Part shown: positions 44,509 through 53,564 of the stretch, piece by piece
How the letters are laid out: each line of letters starts with the position of its first letter
How positions within the stretch are numbered: position 1 is the stretch's first letter
Origin: Aerococcus tenax
GTDB lineage: Bacteria > Bacillota > Bacilli > Lactobacillales > Aerococcaceae
Direction: 5' to 3'
DNA: 64,000 bases
Assembly (NCBI RefSeq): GCF_003286645.3
Contig: NZ_CP127382.2
Span: 186,001-250,000 of the forward strand
The notes under the pieces: model-generated
The model's input: the letters and a program-made list of their open reading frames with translations, nothing else
Databases searched by the model: none
What the model was told of the DNA's origin: nothing
Position numbers and translations under genes: made by a program

Positions 44509-45795
44509 TTACCAAATATTATCTAAGATTAAGGTTTGGGTACGGTCAGGTCCCACTGACACTGTGGCAATGGGGGCCCCTACGATTTCACTGATGCGAC
44601 GGACATAAGCTTTAGCATTTTCGGGAAGTTGGTCAAAGTCTTGACAGCTAGTGATGTCTTCTTCCCAGCCAGGTAAACTTTCATAGATGGGTTGGCATTG
44701 AGCCAGGTAGCGCAAGTTAGCGGGGTAGGATTTGGATACTTGGCCATTAGGGGTTTGGTAGCCTACACAGACCTTGATTTCATCCAGTCCAGTTAAGACG
44801 TCTAAACAGTTCAAGGAAAGCTTGGTTAAACCAGAAACCCGGCGCGCATGGGCCGTCACCACCCCGTCGAACCAACCTACCCGGCGTGGACGTCCAGTAG
44901 TGGTACCATATTCATGGCCAACTTCACGGATGCGGTCCCCAATAGCATCATGCAATTCGGTTGGGAAGGGACCGTCACCTACTCGAGAGGTATAGGCCTT
45001 CATCACTCCGATAACGGTATTGATTTTGCTTGGGCCGATCCCACAACCGACTGTAGCACCACCGGCAATGGGGTTAGAGGAAGTCACGAAGGGATAGGTC
45101 CCATGATCAATATCCAGTAAGACCCCTTGGGCCCCCTCAAAAAGAATGTTTTCCCCTTGGTCATAGGCATCATTCATCAATAAGGAAGTATCCGTGACAT
45201 ATTTTTTCAGTTTTTGGCCATATGCTAGATATTCCTGGTAGATGGTGTCGTAGTCTAATGGCTCTTCGTCATATACCTTGGTGAGGAGTTCGTTCTTGAC
45301 TTGAATTTGTACAGATAACCTTTCCGCGAAAGTTTCAGGGTCAATGAGGTCAGCCATCCGGATGCCATTACGGGCAATCTTATCCATATAGGCAGGGCCA
45401 ATCCCTTTTTGGGTAGTACCGATCTTATTGTCGCCTTTACGTTCTTCATCCAAGCGGTCGATCAGTTGATGGTAGGGCAAGATCACTTGGGCCCGTTCAG
45501 AGATGCGGAGGTTTTCACAAGAGATTCCTGCTTGGCGCAAATAGGCCAATTCTTCAAGTAAAGATTTAGGGTTAACAACCACGCCATTTCCGATCACACT
45601 CAGCTTATCTTCTGAAAAAATTCCTGAGGGAACGAGGTGGAGCTTAAAAGTTTGCTGGTTGAATTGGATCGTGTGGCCAGCATTATCTCCGCCTTGGTAA
45701 CGGGCAATAATATCGGCTTGGCTACTGAGGTAATCGGTGATTTTCCCTTTTCCTTCGTCGCCCCATTGAGTACCTACAACAACAACTGATGGCAT
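44509..45795 (-). CDS. purA: Adenylosuccinate synthetase PurA
   Basis: GTP-dependent ligation of IMP and aspartate to adenylosuccinate, first step from IMP to AMP. The 428-residue protein has the P-loop-like [18 protein letters not shown] at the N-terminus with the catalytic Asp, GGDNAGHTI near 40, the IMP-binding [12 protein letters not shown] near 125, [13 protein letters not shown] near 300 and the GTP-binding SVGPDRTQT at the C-terminus. GGAGAA precedes the ATG. Divergent from purB, the next enzyme, across a repeat-rich 498-base spacer. Confidence 0.97.
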   Translation of the reverse strand: MPSVVVVGTQWGDEGKGKITDYLSSQADIIARYQGGDNAGHTIQFNQQTFKLHLVPSGIFSEDKLSVIGNGVVVNPKSLLEELAYLRQAGISCENLRISERAQVILPYHQLIDRLDEERKGDNKIGTTQKGIGPAYMDKIARNGIRMADLIDPETFAERLSVQIQVKNELLTKVYDEEPLDYDTIYQEYLAYGQKLKKYVTDTSLLMNDAYDQGENILFEGAQGVLLDIDHGTYPFVTSSNPIAGGATVGCGIGPSKINTVIGVMKAYTSRVGDGPFPTELHDAIGDRIREVGHEYGTTTGRPRRVGWFDGVVTAHARRVSGLTKLSLNCLDVLTGLDEIKVCVGYQTPNGQVSKSYPANLRYLAQCQPIYESLPGWEEDITSCQDFDQLPENAKAYVRRISEIVGAPIATVSVGPDRTQTLILDNIW

Positions 45796-45976
45796 ATGTG
45801 TTCTCCTTTATCTATTCGATCTTAATAATGTCTTCATTATGTTAGCTTGTGGCATAACACCCAAAATATTATACCGCAATTTTTTTTGAAGAAAACCTTT
45901 TTTTAGGCTCTGACCTTTTTAATCATAAAAAAAGTCCTTGCCTGCCCTAAAAAAATAGCATACATTTATAAAGTAC
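45796..45976. other. purA leader and promoter region
   Basis: AT-rich, with a minus-strand TATAAT (plus 45868-45873) that could be the purA -10. No PurR box or riboswitch is recognisable. Confidence 0.35.
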
Positions 45977-46082
45977 AGAGTGTGACAAAAGTCGAAAAAG
46001 CCCTGAAACACTGGAGCAAACTTTGGTGATAGGTGGAGGCCTATCAGCCACAGTTTGTGAAGTGGAGGTCAGGGCTGACTTT
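45977..46082 (-). repeat. Palindromic intergenic repeat element, copy B
   Basis: Read on the minus strand it follows copy A (40346-40452) from AAAGTCAGCCCTGAC to GACTTTTGTCACACTCT over 106 bases, with the nested arms kept: GATAGGC.../...CCTATC and the flanking CACTTCACAAACTGTG / CAAAGTTTGCTCCAGTG. Confidence 0.8.
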
Positions 46083-46128
46083 TGGAGCAGGTTTAAACAG
46101 AGTGCGACAAGCGCATCAGAAGGCAAGA
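46082..46128 (+). repeat. 47-bp direct repeat, unit 1
   Basis: Starts TTGGAGCAGGTTTAAACAGA and ends CAGAAGGCAAGA; differs from unit 2 at one position (CGCAT against CGCAC). The two units are 123 bases apart, a multiple of three. Confidence 0.85.
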
Positions 46129-46141
46129 TCACTGGAAGAAA

Positions 46142-46174
46142 AAGACGCAAAAATTCTCAAAGAGAATTTTTCGT
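46142..46174. other. Hairpin between the direct repeats
   Basis: GACG.AAAAATTCTC / GAGAATTTTT.CGTC forms a 14-bp stem with an AAA loop; followed by ATTTTC. Could terminate or attenuate transcription heading into purB. Confidence 0.5.
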
Positions 46175-46204
46175 CATTTTCTGAAGTGGACGTTTGCCTT
46201 GCGC

Positions 46205-46251
46205 TTGGAGCAGGTTTAAACAGAGTGCGACAAGCGCACCAGAAGGCAAGA
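46205..46251 (+). repeat. 47-bp direct repeat, unit 2
   Basis: Second copy, 43 bases before the purB start. An open frame (46033-46287, 84 codons) runs through both units giving GAGLNRVRQAHQKARS twice, but it has no clear ribosome binding site and is more likely incidental. Confidence 0.85.
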
Positions 46252-46293
46252 AGCACAAGGCAGAAGAAACTGTCAGAAAAGGAGTAAAAGCTG

Positions 46294-47589
46294 ATGATTA
46301 ATCGCTATACCCGTCCAGAAATGGGACAATTGTGGTCGGATGAGAACAAGTATCAATCGTGGTTAGAAGTCGAAATTTTAGCTGTTGAAGCTTGGGCTGA
46401 ATTAGGGGAGATTCCTAAAGAAGATGCCCAGGCTATTCGTCAAAAGGCCAGCTTTGATGTCAACCGTATTTTAGAAATTGAAGCCGAAACCAAGCATGAT
46501 GTGGTGGCTTTTACCCGCTGTGTTTCGGAGTCATTGGGCGAGGAGAAGAAATGGGTCCATTATGGTCTGACCTCGACCGATGTGGTGGATACAGCTTATG
46601 GTTACCAATTAAAGCAAGTGAATGACCTCCTCCGCCAAGACTTAGATGATTTCTTAGCGATTCTTAAAAAACAAGCTCTCAAATATAAAAATACCCTCTG
46701 CATGGGACGGACTCATGGGGTCCATGCTGAGCCAACCACTTTTGGTTTAAAAGTGGCCCGTTGGTATAGTGAATTTAAACGTCATCGTGAACGTTTTGAA
46801 CATGCGGCTAAGGGCGTCGAAGCGGGAAAAATTTCTGGTGCAGTGGGGACTTTTGCTAATGTTCCCACCCAAGTGGAAGCCTATGTTTGTGAACATTTAG
46901 GGATTCGTCCCCAAGAGATTTCGACCCAGGTCTTGCCACGTGACTTGCATGCAGAATATATTTCAGTCTTAGCCCTAATTGCTACCGGAGTAGAAAATAT
47001 GGCGACTGAAATCCGCCACTTACAAAAGTCCGAGGTCAGGGAAGTGGAAGAATACTTTGCTGCCGGACAAAAGGGCTCTAGTGCCATGCCCCATAAGCGT
47101 AACCCGATCGGTAGTGAGAATGTCACTGGGCTGGCCCGGGTGATTCGAGGACATGTAGTGACTGCTATGGAAGATGTCAGTCTCTGGCATGAACGGGATA
47201 TTTCCCATTCCTCAGCCGAGCGGATTATTTTGCCCGATACCACCATCTTAGTGGACTATATCCTTCATCGTTTCGGTAATATCTTAGCTAATCTGACGGT
47301 TTTTCCAGAAAACATGAAGCGTAATATGCAGGCTACCCACAATTTGATCTTCTCCCAACGGGTCTTATTAAAATTAATTGATTCAGGTCTTTCTAGGGAG
47401 GCGGCCTATGATTTAGTCCAACCCCTAACCGCTAAGTCTTGGGACCAGGGCCTTGATTTTAAAGGCTTAGTCGAAAATAATGCGGAAATTCGCCAATCTC
47501 TCGACCAAGTGGCTATTGATGATGCCTTTGATCCGGCTTATCACTTGCGCCGAGTGGATGAAATTTATGCACGTTTGGGATTAGCTTAG
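46294..47589 (+). CDS. purB: Adenylosuccinate lyase PurB
   Basis: Splits adenylosuccinate to AMP and fumarate, and SAICAR to AICAR. The 431-residue member of the fumarase/aspartase superfamily has [20 protein letters not shown] at the N-terminus, [12 protein letters not shown] near 68, [14 protein letters not shown] near 139 (catalytic His) and the signature loop [16 protein letters not shown] near 262. AAAGGAG precedes the ATG. Placed divergently to purA, so the two AMP-branch enzymes may share control. Confidence 0.97.
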   Translation: MINRYTRPEMGQLWSDENKYQSWLEVEILAVEAWAELGEIPKEDAQAIRQKASFDVNRILEIEAETKHDVVAFTRCVSESLGEEKKWVHYGLTSTDVVDTAYGYQLKQVNDLLRQDLDDFLAILKKQALKYKNTLCMGRTHGVHAEPTTFGLKVARWYSEFKRHRERFEHAAKGVEAGKISGAVGTFANVPTQVEAYVCEHLGIRPQEISTQVLPRDLHAEYISVLALIATGVENMATEIRHLQKSEVREVEEYFAAGQKGSSAMPHKRNPIGSENVTGLARVIRGHVVTAMEDVSLWHERDISHSSAERIILPDTTILVDYILHRFGNILANLTVFPENMKRNMQATHNLIFSQRVLLKLIDSGLSREAAYDLVQPLTAKSWDQGLDFKGLVENNAEIRQSLDQVAIDDAFDPAYHLRRVDEIYARLGLA

Positions 47590-47645
47590 TTGGTTATTTT
47601 TAAATGATCTCTTTTTCCTTCTCCACTTATCCTCTTATATGCTAT

Positions 47646-47659
47646 TGAAAACGTTTACT
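47646..47659. promoter_or_regulatory. cre (CcpA) site upstream of acetamidase gene
   Basis: TGAAAACGTTTACT matches the cre consensus TGWAANCGNTNWCA at 13 of 14 positions; 67 bases before the start codon, near the expected promoter. Confidence 0.7.
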
Positions 47660-47725
47660 ATTTATAAGCAATATGAGATGATAGGTCTATATTAAATCTT
47701 AAATAGACATAATGGAGGTAGGCTT

Positions 47726-48628
47726 ATGCATATTACAAAAGATCACTATGTGTTCTCTATGGACAAGAACCAGAAACCCATTGCTAAGGTAGCTAGTGGC
47801 CAGCGCTTACAGGTCGATGTCTGGGATTGCTTCAAGGGCAGTGTCCAGGATGAAAAGGACTTAATTTCTGGAATTGATTTTAATGAAATTAATCCAGCAA
47901 CTGGTCCGATTTATGTGGAAGGCGCTCAACCAGGCAATGTGCTGAAAGTGACTATTCATAGCATTGACTTAGATCCCCAAGGAGCCATTATGACTTCTCC
48001 AGGGCTCAACAAATATTTCTCCAAGGAAATTACTGAAGAAGAGACAGCCATCTGTAAGGTCAGCGAAGACCAAAAGAGCTTTGACTATTATGGAGCAACT
48101 TTCCCGGTTCATAAGATGATTGGTGTGATCGGAACAGCACCCAAGGACGAAGCGGTGGCTACTGGATTGCCTGACTTACATGGTGGCAATATGGATAACA
48201 ATCAAATTACCGAAGGCTCTGTCGTTTATCTGCCTGTTGAAGTCGAAGGGGCACTCCTGGCTTTAGGTGACATGCATGCCGCCATGGGTGATGGCGAGAT
48301 TTGGGGCAGTGGCGTTGAGATCGGTGGGTCGGTTGACTTAACCGTTGAAGTTCTCGAGTCCTTCCCTTGCCCAACGCCTTTTGTGGAAACTGACCAGGCT
48401 TATTATTCCTATGGCGTCGGTGAAGACTTTGAAACGGCAGTTGTCCAAGCTAATGACCGGATGGCAGAATTTCTCATGGCTCAAACCGGCTTATCCTATA
48501 ATAAAGTTGGCATGTTCATGACCTTTTCCGCTCATTTAGAATCTTGTCAGATTGTTAACCCCAATATTTCCATGCGCGTTCGGGTCGACAAGGCCAGTTA
48601 TGAAAAATTAAAAGATGTTAAAGAGTAA
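47726..48628 (+). CDS. Acetamidase/formamidase family protein
   Basis: A 300-residue protein of the FmdA/AmdA family, which hydrolyses short amides (formamide, acetamide) to ammonia and the acid. Typical stretches: ATGPIYVEGAQPGNVLKVTI near 58-77, GLPDLHGGNMDNNQI near 150, LALGDMHAAMGDGEIWGSGV near 180, all carrying the conserved metal-binding His/Asp residues. A cre lies upstream, indicating carbon-catabolite control. AATGGAGG precedes the ATG. Single-gene unit; substrate not certain. Confidence 0.87.
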   Translation: MHITKDHYVFSMDKNQKPIAKVASGQRLQVDVWDCFKGSVQDEKDLISGIDFNEINPATGPIYVEGAQPGNVLKVTIHSIDLDPQGAIMTSPGLNKYFSKEITEEETAICKVSEDQKSFDYYGATFPVHKMIGVIGTAPKDEAVATGLPDLHGGNMDNNQITEGSVVYLPVEVEGALLALGDMHAAMGDGEIWGSGVEIGGSVDLTVEVLESFPCPTPFVETDQAYYSYGVGEDFETAVVQANDRMAEFLMAQTGLSYNKVGMFMTFSAHLESCQIVNPNISMRVRVDKASYEKLKDVKE

Positions 48629-48635
48629 GCCTAAG

Positions 48636-48669
48636 TAAAAAAGGAGTTGCAGTGAGCAACTCCTTTTTA
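48636..48669. terminator. Bidirectional terminator
   Basis: AAAAAGGAGTTGC / GCAACTCCTTTTT, 13-bp stem between convergent genes. Confidence 0.92.
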
Positions 48670-48681
48670 ATTCGGCCTTCT

Positions 48682-49863
48682 TTAGGCATTTTCGAAGGTA
48701 CCGTATTTAATGATTTCTTTGTTTTTAATCATTATTTCTGACATGGCAATCACGGTATCGATGGATAAACTGTCTTCATCTAAGAGCAGGATATCTGCGT
48801 CCCGCCCCACTTCTAAACGTCCCTTATGGTTAAGTTTTAGGATACGGGCAACGTTAGAGGTGACTGCTGGAAGGGCCTTTTCAAGGGCAATATTTTCTCT
48901 TTGAACAGCTTCTTGAATACCGACCAAGAGTGACTTAGCACTGCCCACACCAATACGGAGGAAGTTGCCTTCTTCATCGAAGCGGGGGAGACTTCCTTGG
49001 CCATCAGAACTCATGGTAATGCAGGATTCATCTAAGCCTTGGTCTAGGACTTGTTTGAGAACCGTTCTAAAAGGAATCTCCCCGTCTTTTTCATAGGTCA
49101 TATCGGGGTCTTCACTTCCGGTAATATCGAAAGTCCCGCCGCGTTTGGCAAAGGCAATGGCTTCATCAACCAGTTCCTGGCTCCGGCCACAGTGGGTCGG
49201 CAGGAAGGTAGTGACTGGAATATCGGTTTCATCTAAGGCCTTAAAGAGGAATTCTAGTCGGCCCTTGTTGGGCCCCACATGGCAGTTGACCACGCCGGCC
49301 TTACCTGCTAATAAACCACCAGTCCGGGTATCGGCTGCGGCATGGGCAAATTGTTCAAAGGTTGGTGCCCCATTGCGGTGGTCGGAAATAGCAATTTCAC
49401 CAATGCCAATCACCTTGTCAATGGCCATAATGTCTTTGATGATGGATCCGGTGAGGGTGGTTGCCGGAAGACGGTAGTTTCCGACATAGATATAGGTGGA
49501 AATACCCTCTGCTTCTAAACCACGGGCCTTGGCTAAGAGGGCCATTTCATCGCGAGCGACCCCATCAGTCCCCAATAAGCCACAGGCAGTAGTTACTCCA
49601 GCCGTGGTTAGTTGACTCAACTGGACTTCTGGTGTTCGGTTTTGAAAACCATTCTCACCACCGCCTCCTAGGAGGTGGAAGTGGCTATCAATGAAACCAG
49701 GGGTAGCGATTTTACCTTGACCATCGATCACTTCAATATCAATAGCATTACTATCAATAGTGATATGGTCCTCAATGGCAATAATTTTGGAACTATCCAT
49801 TAAGATATCTTTAATCCCTAATTTTTCAGGGGCGTAAACAGTGACTTGTTTGATTAATTTCAT
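48682..49863 (-). CDS. iadA: Beta-aspartyl peptidase (isoaspartyl dipeptidase) IadA
   Basis: A 393-residue amidohydrolase that cuts beta-aspartyl dipeptides from damaged proteins or cyanophycin-like material. Zinc-site motifs: PGFIDSHFHLLGGGG near 55 (HxH), GEIAISDHRNGAP near 160 (bridging Glu), NCHVG near 200, PTHCGRS near 228, and MSSDGQGSLPRFDEEG near 283 (Asp). Placed 14 bases after the YfcC-type carrier gene and in the same direction, suggesting uptake followed by hydrolysis of a dipeptide. No strong ribosome binding site is visible; GGAAAG lies close to the ATG. Confidence 0.9.
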   Translation of the reverse strand: MKLIKQVTVYAPEKLGIKDILMDSSKIIAIEDHITIDSNAIDIEVIDGQGKIATPGFIDSHFHLLGGGGENGFQNRTPEVQLSQLTTAGVTTACGLLGTDGVARDEMALLAKARGLEAEGISTYIYVGNYRLPATTLTGSIIKDIMAIDKVIGIGEIAISDHRNGAPTFEQFAHAAADTRTGGLLAGKAGVVNCHVGPNKGRLEFLFKALDETDIPVTTFLPTHCGRSQELVDEAIAFAKRGGTFDITGSEDPDMTYEKDGEIPFRTVLKQVLDQGLDESCITMSSDGQGSLPRFDEEGNFLRIGVGSAKSLLVGIQEAVQRENIALEKALPAVTSNVARILKLNHKGRLEVGRDADILLLDEDSLSIDTVIAMSEIMIKNKEIIKYGTFENA

Positions 49864-49877
49864 ACTTTCCCAACTTT

Positions 49878-51596
49878 CTAACTGTAACCGATACTAATGG
49901 CAATAATAATGGCAATGCTCCCTAAAACAAAGAGGAAACCCTGCATTTTAATTTGGAACTTAGCCCAATCTGCCCAATCGATCCGAGCGACTGCCAAGCA
50001 ACCCACCAGGCTAGCAGAAACTGGGGTGAAGGCGTCCACAAAACCGGACCCTAATTGGAAGGCCAAGACGGCAACTTGACGACTGACTCCGATAATATCC
50101 GCCAGTGGAGCCATAATCGGCATGGTGAGGGCGGCTTGACCAGAGTTGGAGGTCACCACTAAGTTGAAACAGGATTGGAAGATATACATGAACCAAGCGC
50201 CTAGAATGTTAGGAATACCAGATAAGAGGTTACCGACGCCATAGAGAATGGTATTTAAGGCGGAGAAGGTCCCCGCGTCTGATCCTCCTAAGACCAGTAA
50301 AATCCCCTTGGCCATCCCCACAACTACAGCGGTAGGCGCCAGGTCAGAGACCCCATCTTTAAAGGCAAAGGCAATATCATTAACGGTCATGCCATCAATT
50401 CTAAAGATTAGGGCGGTAATTCCTGATACTAAGCCCATAACAAAGAATTGGGAAGCTAATTCAGGAATGGAAAAGCCTTGGCTCATCACACCCCAAACAA
50501 TCCATACGAGTCCCAGTAACATTTCTAATAAGATCAGTTTGTGGCCCAGGGTAAATTCATGGCTGACATCCTCTTGCTTGGCTAAATCGGTCCGGAAGTA
50601 GGCGTCTGATTCATAAGAGGCTGATAATTGTGGAGCCTTACGAATTCGCTTCGCGTAGACCATGGTAAAGCCACAAGACAGGGTGGTAATAATTACCCAC
50701 ATGACAATCCTAAAGCCAGCCCCTGACAAGGCCGGAAGCCCAGCGATCCCTTGAGCAATGGCGATGGAGAAGGGACTCATCCAGGAACAAGCGTTACCAA
50801 TCTGTGAAGCAGCAAAGGTCACAGTTACCGCCGTGATGGAGTCATAGCCCAGGGCAATCATAAAGGGAGCAATAATCATCACAAAGGGAATAACCTGTTC
50901 AGAGGCCCCAAAGGTTGCTCCGGCAAAGGAAAAGAGGAAGAAGAGCAGGGGAATGGCCAAGTGTTCCATTCCTTTGGCGCTATTGACAAAGGCATAAATT
51001 CCGGCGTCGATAGCCCCAGTCCGCATAATAATTCCAAAAGAACCCCCAACGACTAAGAGGAGGGCCACAATCCCGATGGCGGAACCATAGCGGTCCCCGG
51101 TAACAATCCCTTCAAAGATATAGTTTAACACCCCGAAGCCATAGTGGTCCTGGGTTCCCCATAGGCCAGCGGTTTTATTTAAATTTTTACTGGTGTCGTA
51201 GATACGATCTCCATACATGGCATAGAGTTCGGATTCTTCTAAGTCGATTTCTTCTAACTGCCCCAGGGTCAAGGGTTCTGACTTTTCTAGAAGCTTGGAT
51301 AAATCCTCCTGGTCAACTTCTAGTTCTTGCAATTTAGCGGGTTCTTGGACCAGGTCTTCCAAGTTGTCCCTTAAAACATCCTCCTTTAAGGGATGCATGT
51401 AACGGAAGGAATCTTGTTGGAGAACGGTTCGGGTTTGGGTTTCCCCATTGGCTCCTTCATATTCCAAAACTTCGGTGGTATATTTACCAGCCGGAACGAT
51501 GAATGTTAGTAACCAGGCCACGAGAACAATACCAAAAATAATGACGTAAGTGTGTGGCGTCTGGAAACGCTGTTTTTTCTCAGCGGTTTCATTCAT
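49878..51596 (-). CDS. YfcC family (DcuC/ArcD-like) transporter
   Basis: A 572-residue membrane protein of the YfcC family, about 12 hydrophobic segments. RFQTPHTYVIIFGIVLVAWL followed by TFIVPAGKYTTE is the diagnostic N-terminus. Residues about 55-140 are an unusually long acidic extracytoplasmic loop (ELEVDQEDLSKLLEKSEPL). Conserved later stretches: ASEQVIPFVMIIAPF, TSNSGQAALTMPIMAPLAD, GFVDAFTPVSASLVGCL. Members are assigned to amino acid, peptide or carboxylate uptake. Coupling to iadA suggests a beta-aspartyl or other dipeptide. ATG 51596 follows AAGGAG by 8 bases. Confidence 0.85.
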   Translation of the reverse strand: MNETAEKKQRFQTPHTYVIIFGIVLVAWLLTFIVPAGKYTTEVLEYEGANGETQTRTVLQQDSFRYMHPLKEDVLRDNLEDLVQEPAKLQELEVDQEDLSKLLEKSEPLTLGQLEEIDLEESELYAMYGDRIYDTSKNLNKTAGLWGTQDHYGFGVLNYIFEGIVTGDRYGSAIGIVALLLVVGGSFGIIMRTGAIDAGIYAFVNSAKGMEHLAIPLLFFLFSFAGATFGASEQVIPFVMIIAPFMIALGYDSITAVTVTFAASQIGNACSWMSPFSIAIAQGIAGLPALSGAGFRIVMWVIITTLSCGFTMVYAKRIRKAPQLSASYESDAYFRTDLAKQEDVSHEFTLGHKLILLEMLLGLVWIVWGVMSQGFSIPELASQFFVMGLVSGITALIFRIDGMTVNDIAFAFKDGVSDLAPTAVVVGMAKGILLVLGGSDAGTFSALNTILYGVGNLLSGIPNILGAWFMYIFQSCFNLVVTSNSGQAALTMPIMAPLADIIGVSRQVAVLAFQLGSGFVDAFTPVSASLVGCLAVARIDWADWAKFQIKMQGFLFVLGSIAIIIAISIGYS

Positions 51597-51766
51597 TTTT
51601 CTCACTCCTTATTTTATATTTATAAGGTTATTGTACCATGATAGCGCTTTAGGTGATATGTCTTAAAATGAAATTCCTTTTAATTAATGAATAAGGCCAT
51701 TACGGTCATTTCTTCTTGCTTGAGTCTCTTGGGATTTTTTTAGATAATAAGAACGAGGTGATGATT

Positions 51767-53173
51767 ATGGAGAACTATCGGAATTTTATCAATGGAGAAT
51801 GGATAGCATCGTCAAGCCAAGAATTAATGCCAGTCATTAATCCGGCGACAGAAGAAGTCATCAATCATGTACAAAAAAGTAACCAGGAGGATGTTGATCA
51901 AGCAGTGGCCGCGGCTAAGGCAGCTTTTCCTGATTGGAATGCCTTAAGTGTGGACCAACGTTTAACCTATTTAGAGAGAGTTTATGACGGCTTGAAGAAA
52001 TATGCCGACCTTTTAGTTAAGACCACGGTCTTAGAACTAGGGGCTTCGGTCAATTTTGCTAAGGATAATCATATTCCTATGGCCATCAAAGAGATGCGTG
52101 AATATATGGATTCGGCCGAAGACTTCGATTTTGAAGAAGAAATCGATGGGAGCCGGGTCATTAAGGAAGGCTTCGGCGTGGTGGCCTGCATCACCCCTTG
52201 GAATTACCCACTCAATCAAATTCAGCGGAAGGTCACTCCAGCCCTCATTGCTGGAAATACAGTAGTAGTTAAACCGGCTTCCAATACGCCCTTGACCGCC
52301 TTGGTCTATGCCAAAGTTTTTGAGGAAGCTGATCTTCCTCATGGCGTCTTTAACTTAGTCACTGGTTCCGGGAGTGAAGTCGGTGACTATCTGGCGGGGC
52401 ACCCTGATGTGGCGGTGATTTCCTTTACGGGGTCTACTGAAGTCGGCCGAGGTCTCTATGAAAAGGCTGCGCCAAACATTAAGAAATTAATTCTTGAATT
52501 AGGTGGCAAGTCGGTCATGCTCTACTTAGCCGGTGGGGATAAGGACTTAGCGGTTAAAAAGTCTATGGATTCGATTTTAAACAACCAGGGTCAAACCTGT
52601 TCCGCCTTTACCCGCTTATTAGTGCCTGAAGCTGAACTGGAAGACTTTAAGGAATTGATTGAAGCTTATTACCAAGACCACGTCAAAATCGGTATGCCCG
52701 GCGACGGCGAAACCATGGTAGGGCCGATGGTATCGGCTCAACAAAAAGAAACCGTCCTTGACTATATTCAAAAGGGTATTAATGAAGGCGCTGAGCTTTT
52801 CTTAGGTGGTCAAGATATCGACCACAGTGGTTTCTATGTCCAACCTACAGTCTTTACCCAGGTAGATAATCAAATGACCATTGCCCAAGAAGAAATTTTT
52901 GGTCCGGTCTTATGTGTATTGACCTATAAGGATGAAGAAGAGGCTCTTGCTATCGCTAATGACTCGGCTTATGGTCTATCCGGTTATGTGGTTGGGCCTA
53001 AGGAGAAAGCGGTAGCCATGGCTGAACAATTGCGGACAGGAAATGTCTTCGTTAACCATGCTTCTGGGTCTTCCAGGGCACCATTTGGTGGCTATAAAGA
53101 ATCCGGTCTCGGTCGGGAAAAAGGTCCTTACGGAATTGCCGACTACTTAGAAATTAAGACGATCTTTGTCTAA
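51767..53173 (+). CDS. NAD(P)-dependent aldehyde dehydrogenase
   Basis: A 468-residue aldehyde dehydrogenase. NFINGEWIASSSQELMPVIN starts the fold; the Rossmann region has TPWNYPLNQIQRKVTPALIA, FTGSTEVGRGLYE; the general base is Glu244 in LELGGKS and the nucleophile Cys278 in NNQGQTCSAFTR; the C-terminus has SSRAPFGGYKESGLGREKGP. Substrate cannot be told from sequence; betaine-, succinate-semialdehyde- and hydroxy-aldehyde-type enzymes are all close. ATG 51767 (or 51761) follows GAGGTG. Divergent from the YfcC carrier. Confidence 0.88.
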   Translation: MENYRNFINGEWIASSSQELMPVINPATEEVINHVQKSNQEDVDQAVAAAKAAFPDWNALSVDQRLTYLERVYDGLKKYADLLVKTTVLELGASVNFAKDNHIPMAIKEMREYMDSAEDFDFEEEIDGSRVIKEGFGVVACITPWNYPLNQIQRKVTPALIAGNTVVVKPASNTPLTALVYAKVFEEADLPHGVFNLVTGSGSEVGDYLAGHPDVAVISFTGSTEVGRGLYEKAAPNIKKLILELGGKSVMLYLAGGDKDLAVKKSMDSILNNQGQTCSAFTRLLVPEAELEDFKELIEAYYQDHVKIGMPGDGETMVGPMVSAQQKETVLDYIQKGINEGAELFLGGQDIDHSGFYVQPTVFTQVDNQMTIAQEEIFGPVLCVLTYKDEEEALAIANDSAYGLSGYVVGPKEKAVAMAEQLRTGNVFVNHASGSSRAPFGGYKESGLGREKGPYGIADYLEIKTIFV

Positions 53174-53229
53174 GGGCTTGCTTCTTTTTCATTTTAGGAT
53201 TAAACTTTAGGAAAAAATAAAAATAAAGA

Positions 53230-53257
53230 TTGACAATAAATAAATGTCCTTTATAAT
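53230..53257 (+). promoter_or_regulatory. Promoter of T-box-led arginine operon
   Basis: Perfect TTGACA (53230-53235), 16-base spacer, perfect TATAAT (53252-53257). Confidence 0.85.
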
Positions 53258-53263
53258 AACATT

Positions 53264-53503
53264 AATTTATGAAATCGATGAAGCAAATAAGTAATTAACT
53301 CATTCCTGCAAAGCGAGGAACGTTTGGTGCAAGGTTCCCAGGATGACTAATGAAACGTCTTGCTGAGATAGTTAGTCGAAGTTTTGAGATTAACTCGCAG
53401 ATGTCTGCGTTACCAAACAGAGTTGTCAATAGTTAGTAAGCTATTCGCAAATTAGAGTGGTACCGTGGAAGAAGTCCGCCTCTTAGGAGGTGGGCTTTTT
53501 TTG
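53264..53503 (+). promoter_or_regulatory. T-box leader, arginine-type (specifier CGT)
   Basis: The T-box core TAGAGTGGTACCGTGG is at 53453-53468, immediately followed by the terminator hairpin AAGTCCGCCTC / GAGGTGGGCTT and a T-run (to 53502). Upstream, Stem I contains GATGAAGCAAATAAGTAATT and, on the 3' side of the specifier loop, GAAACGTCTTGCTGAG; aligned to the Bacillus glyQS leader (GAAA-specifier-...-TGAG) the specifier is CGT (53357-53359), an arginine codon. Uncharged tRNA-Arg would favour antitermination and switch on the downstream transporter-argH operon. Confidence 0.85.
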
Positions 53504-53564
53504 TTGTTTATGAGCCATTCATTGATTGAAGTGATGTTTAGTTATTATAAAGGGAGGTATTTAT

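Noticed and set aside
46033..46287. An 84-codon protein gene containing the direct repeats
   Set aside because: No ribosome binding site, overlaps the palindromic element, and its content is explained by the repeated DNA. Kept as a repeat finding instead.
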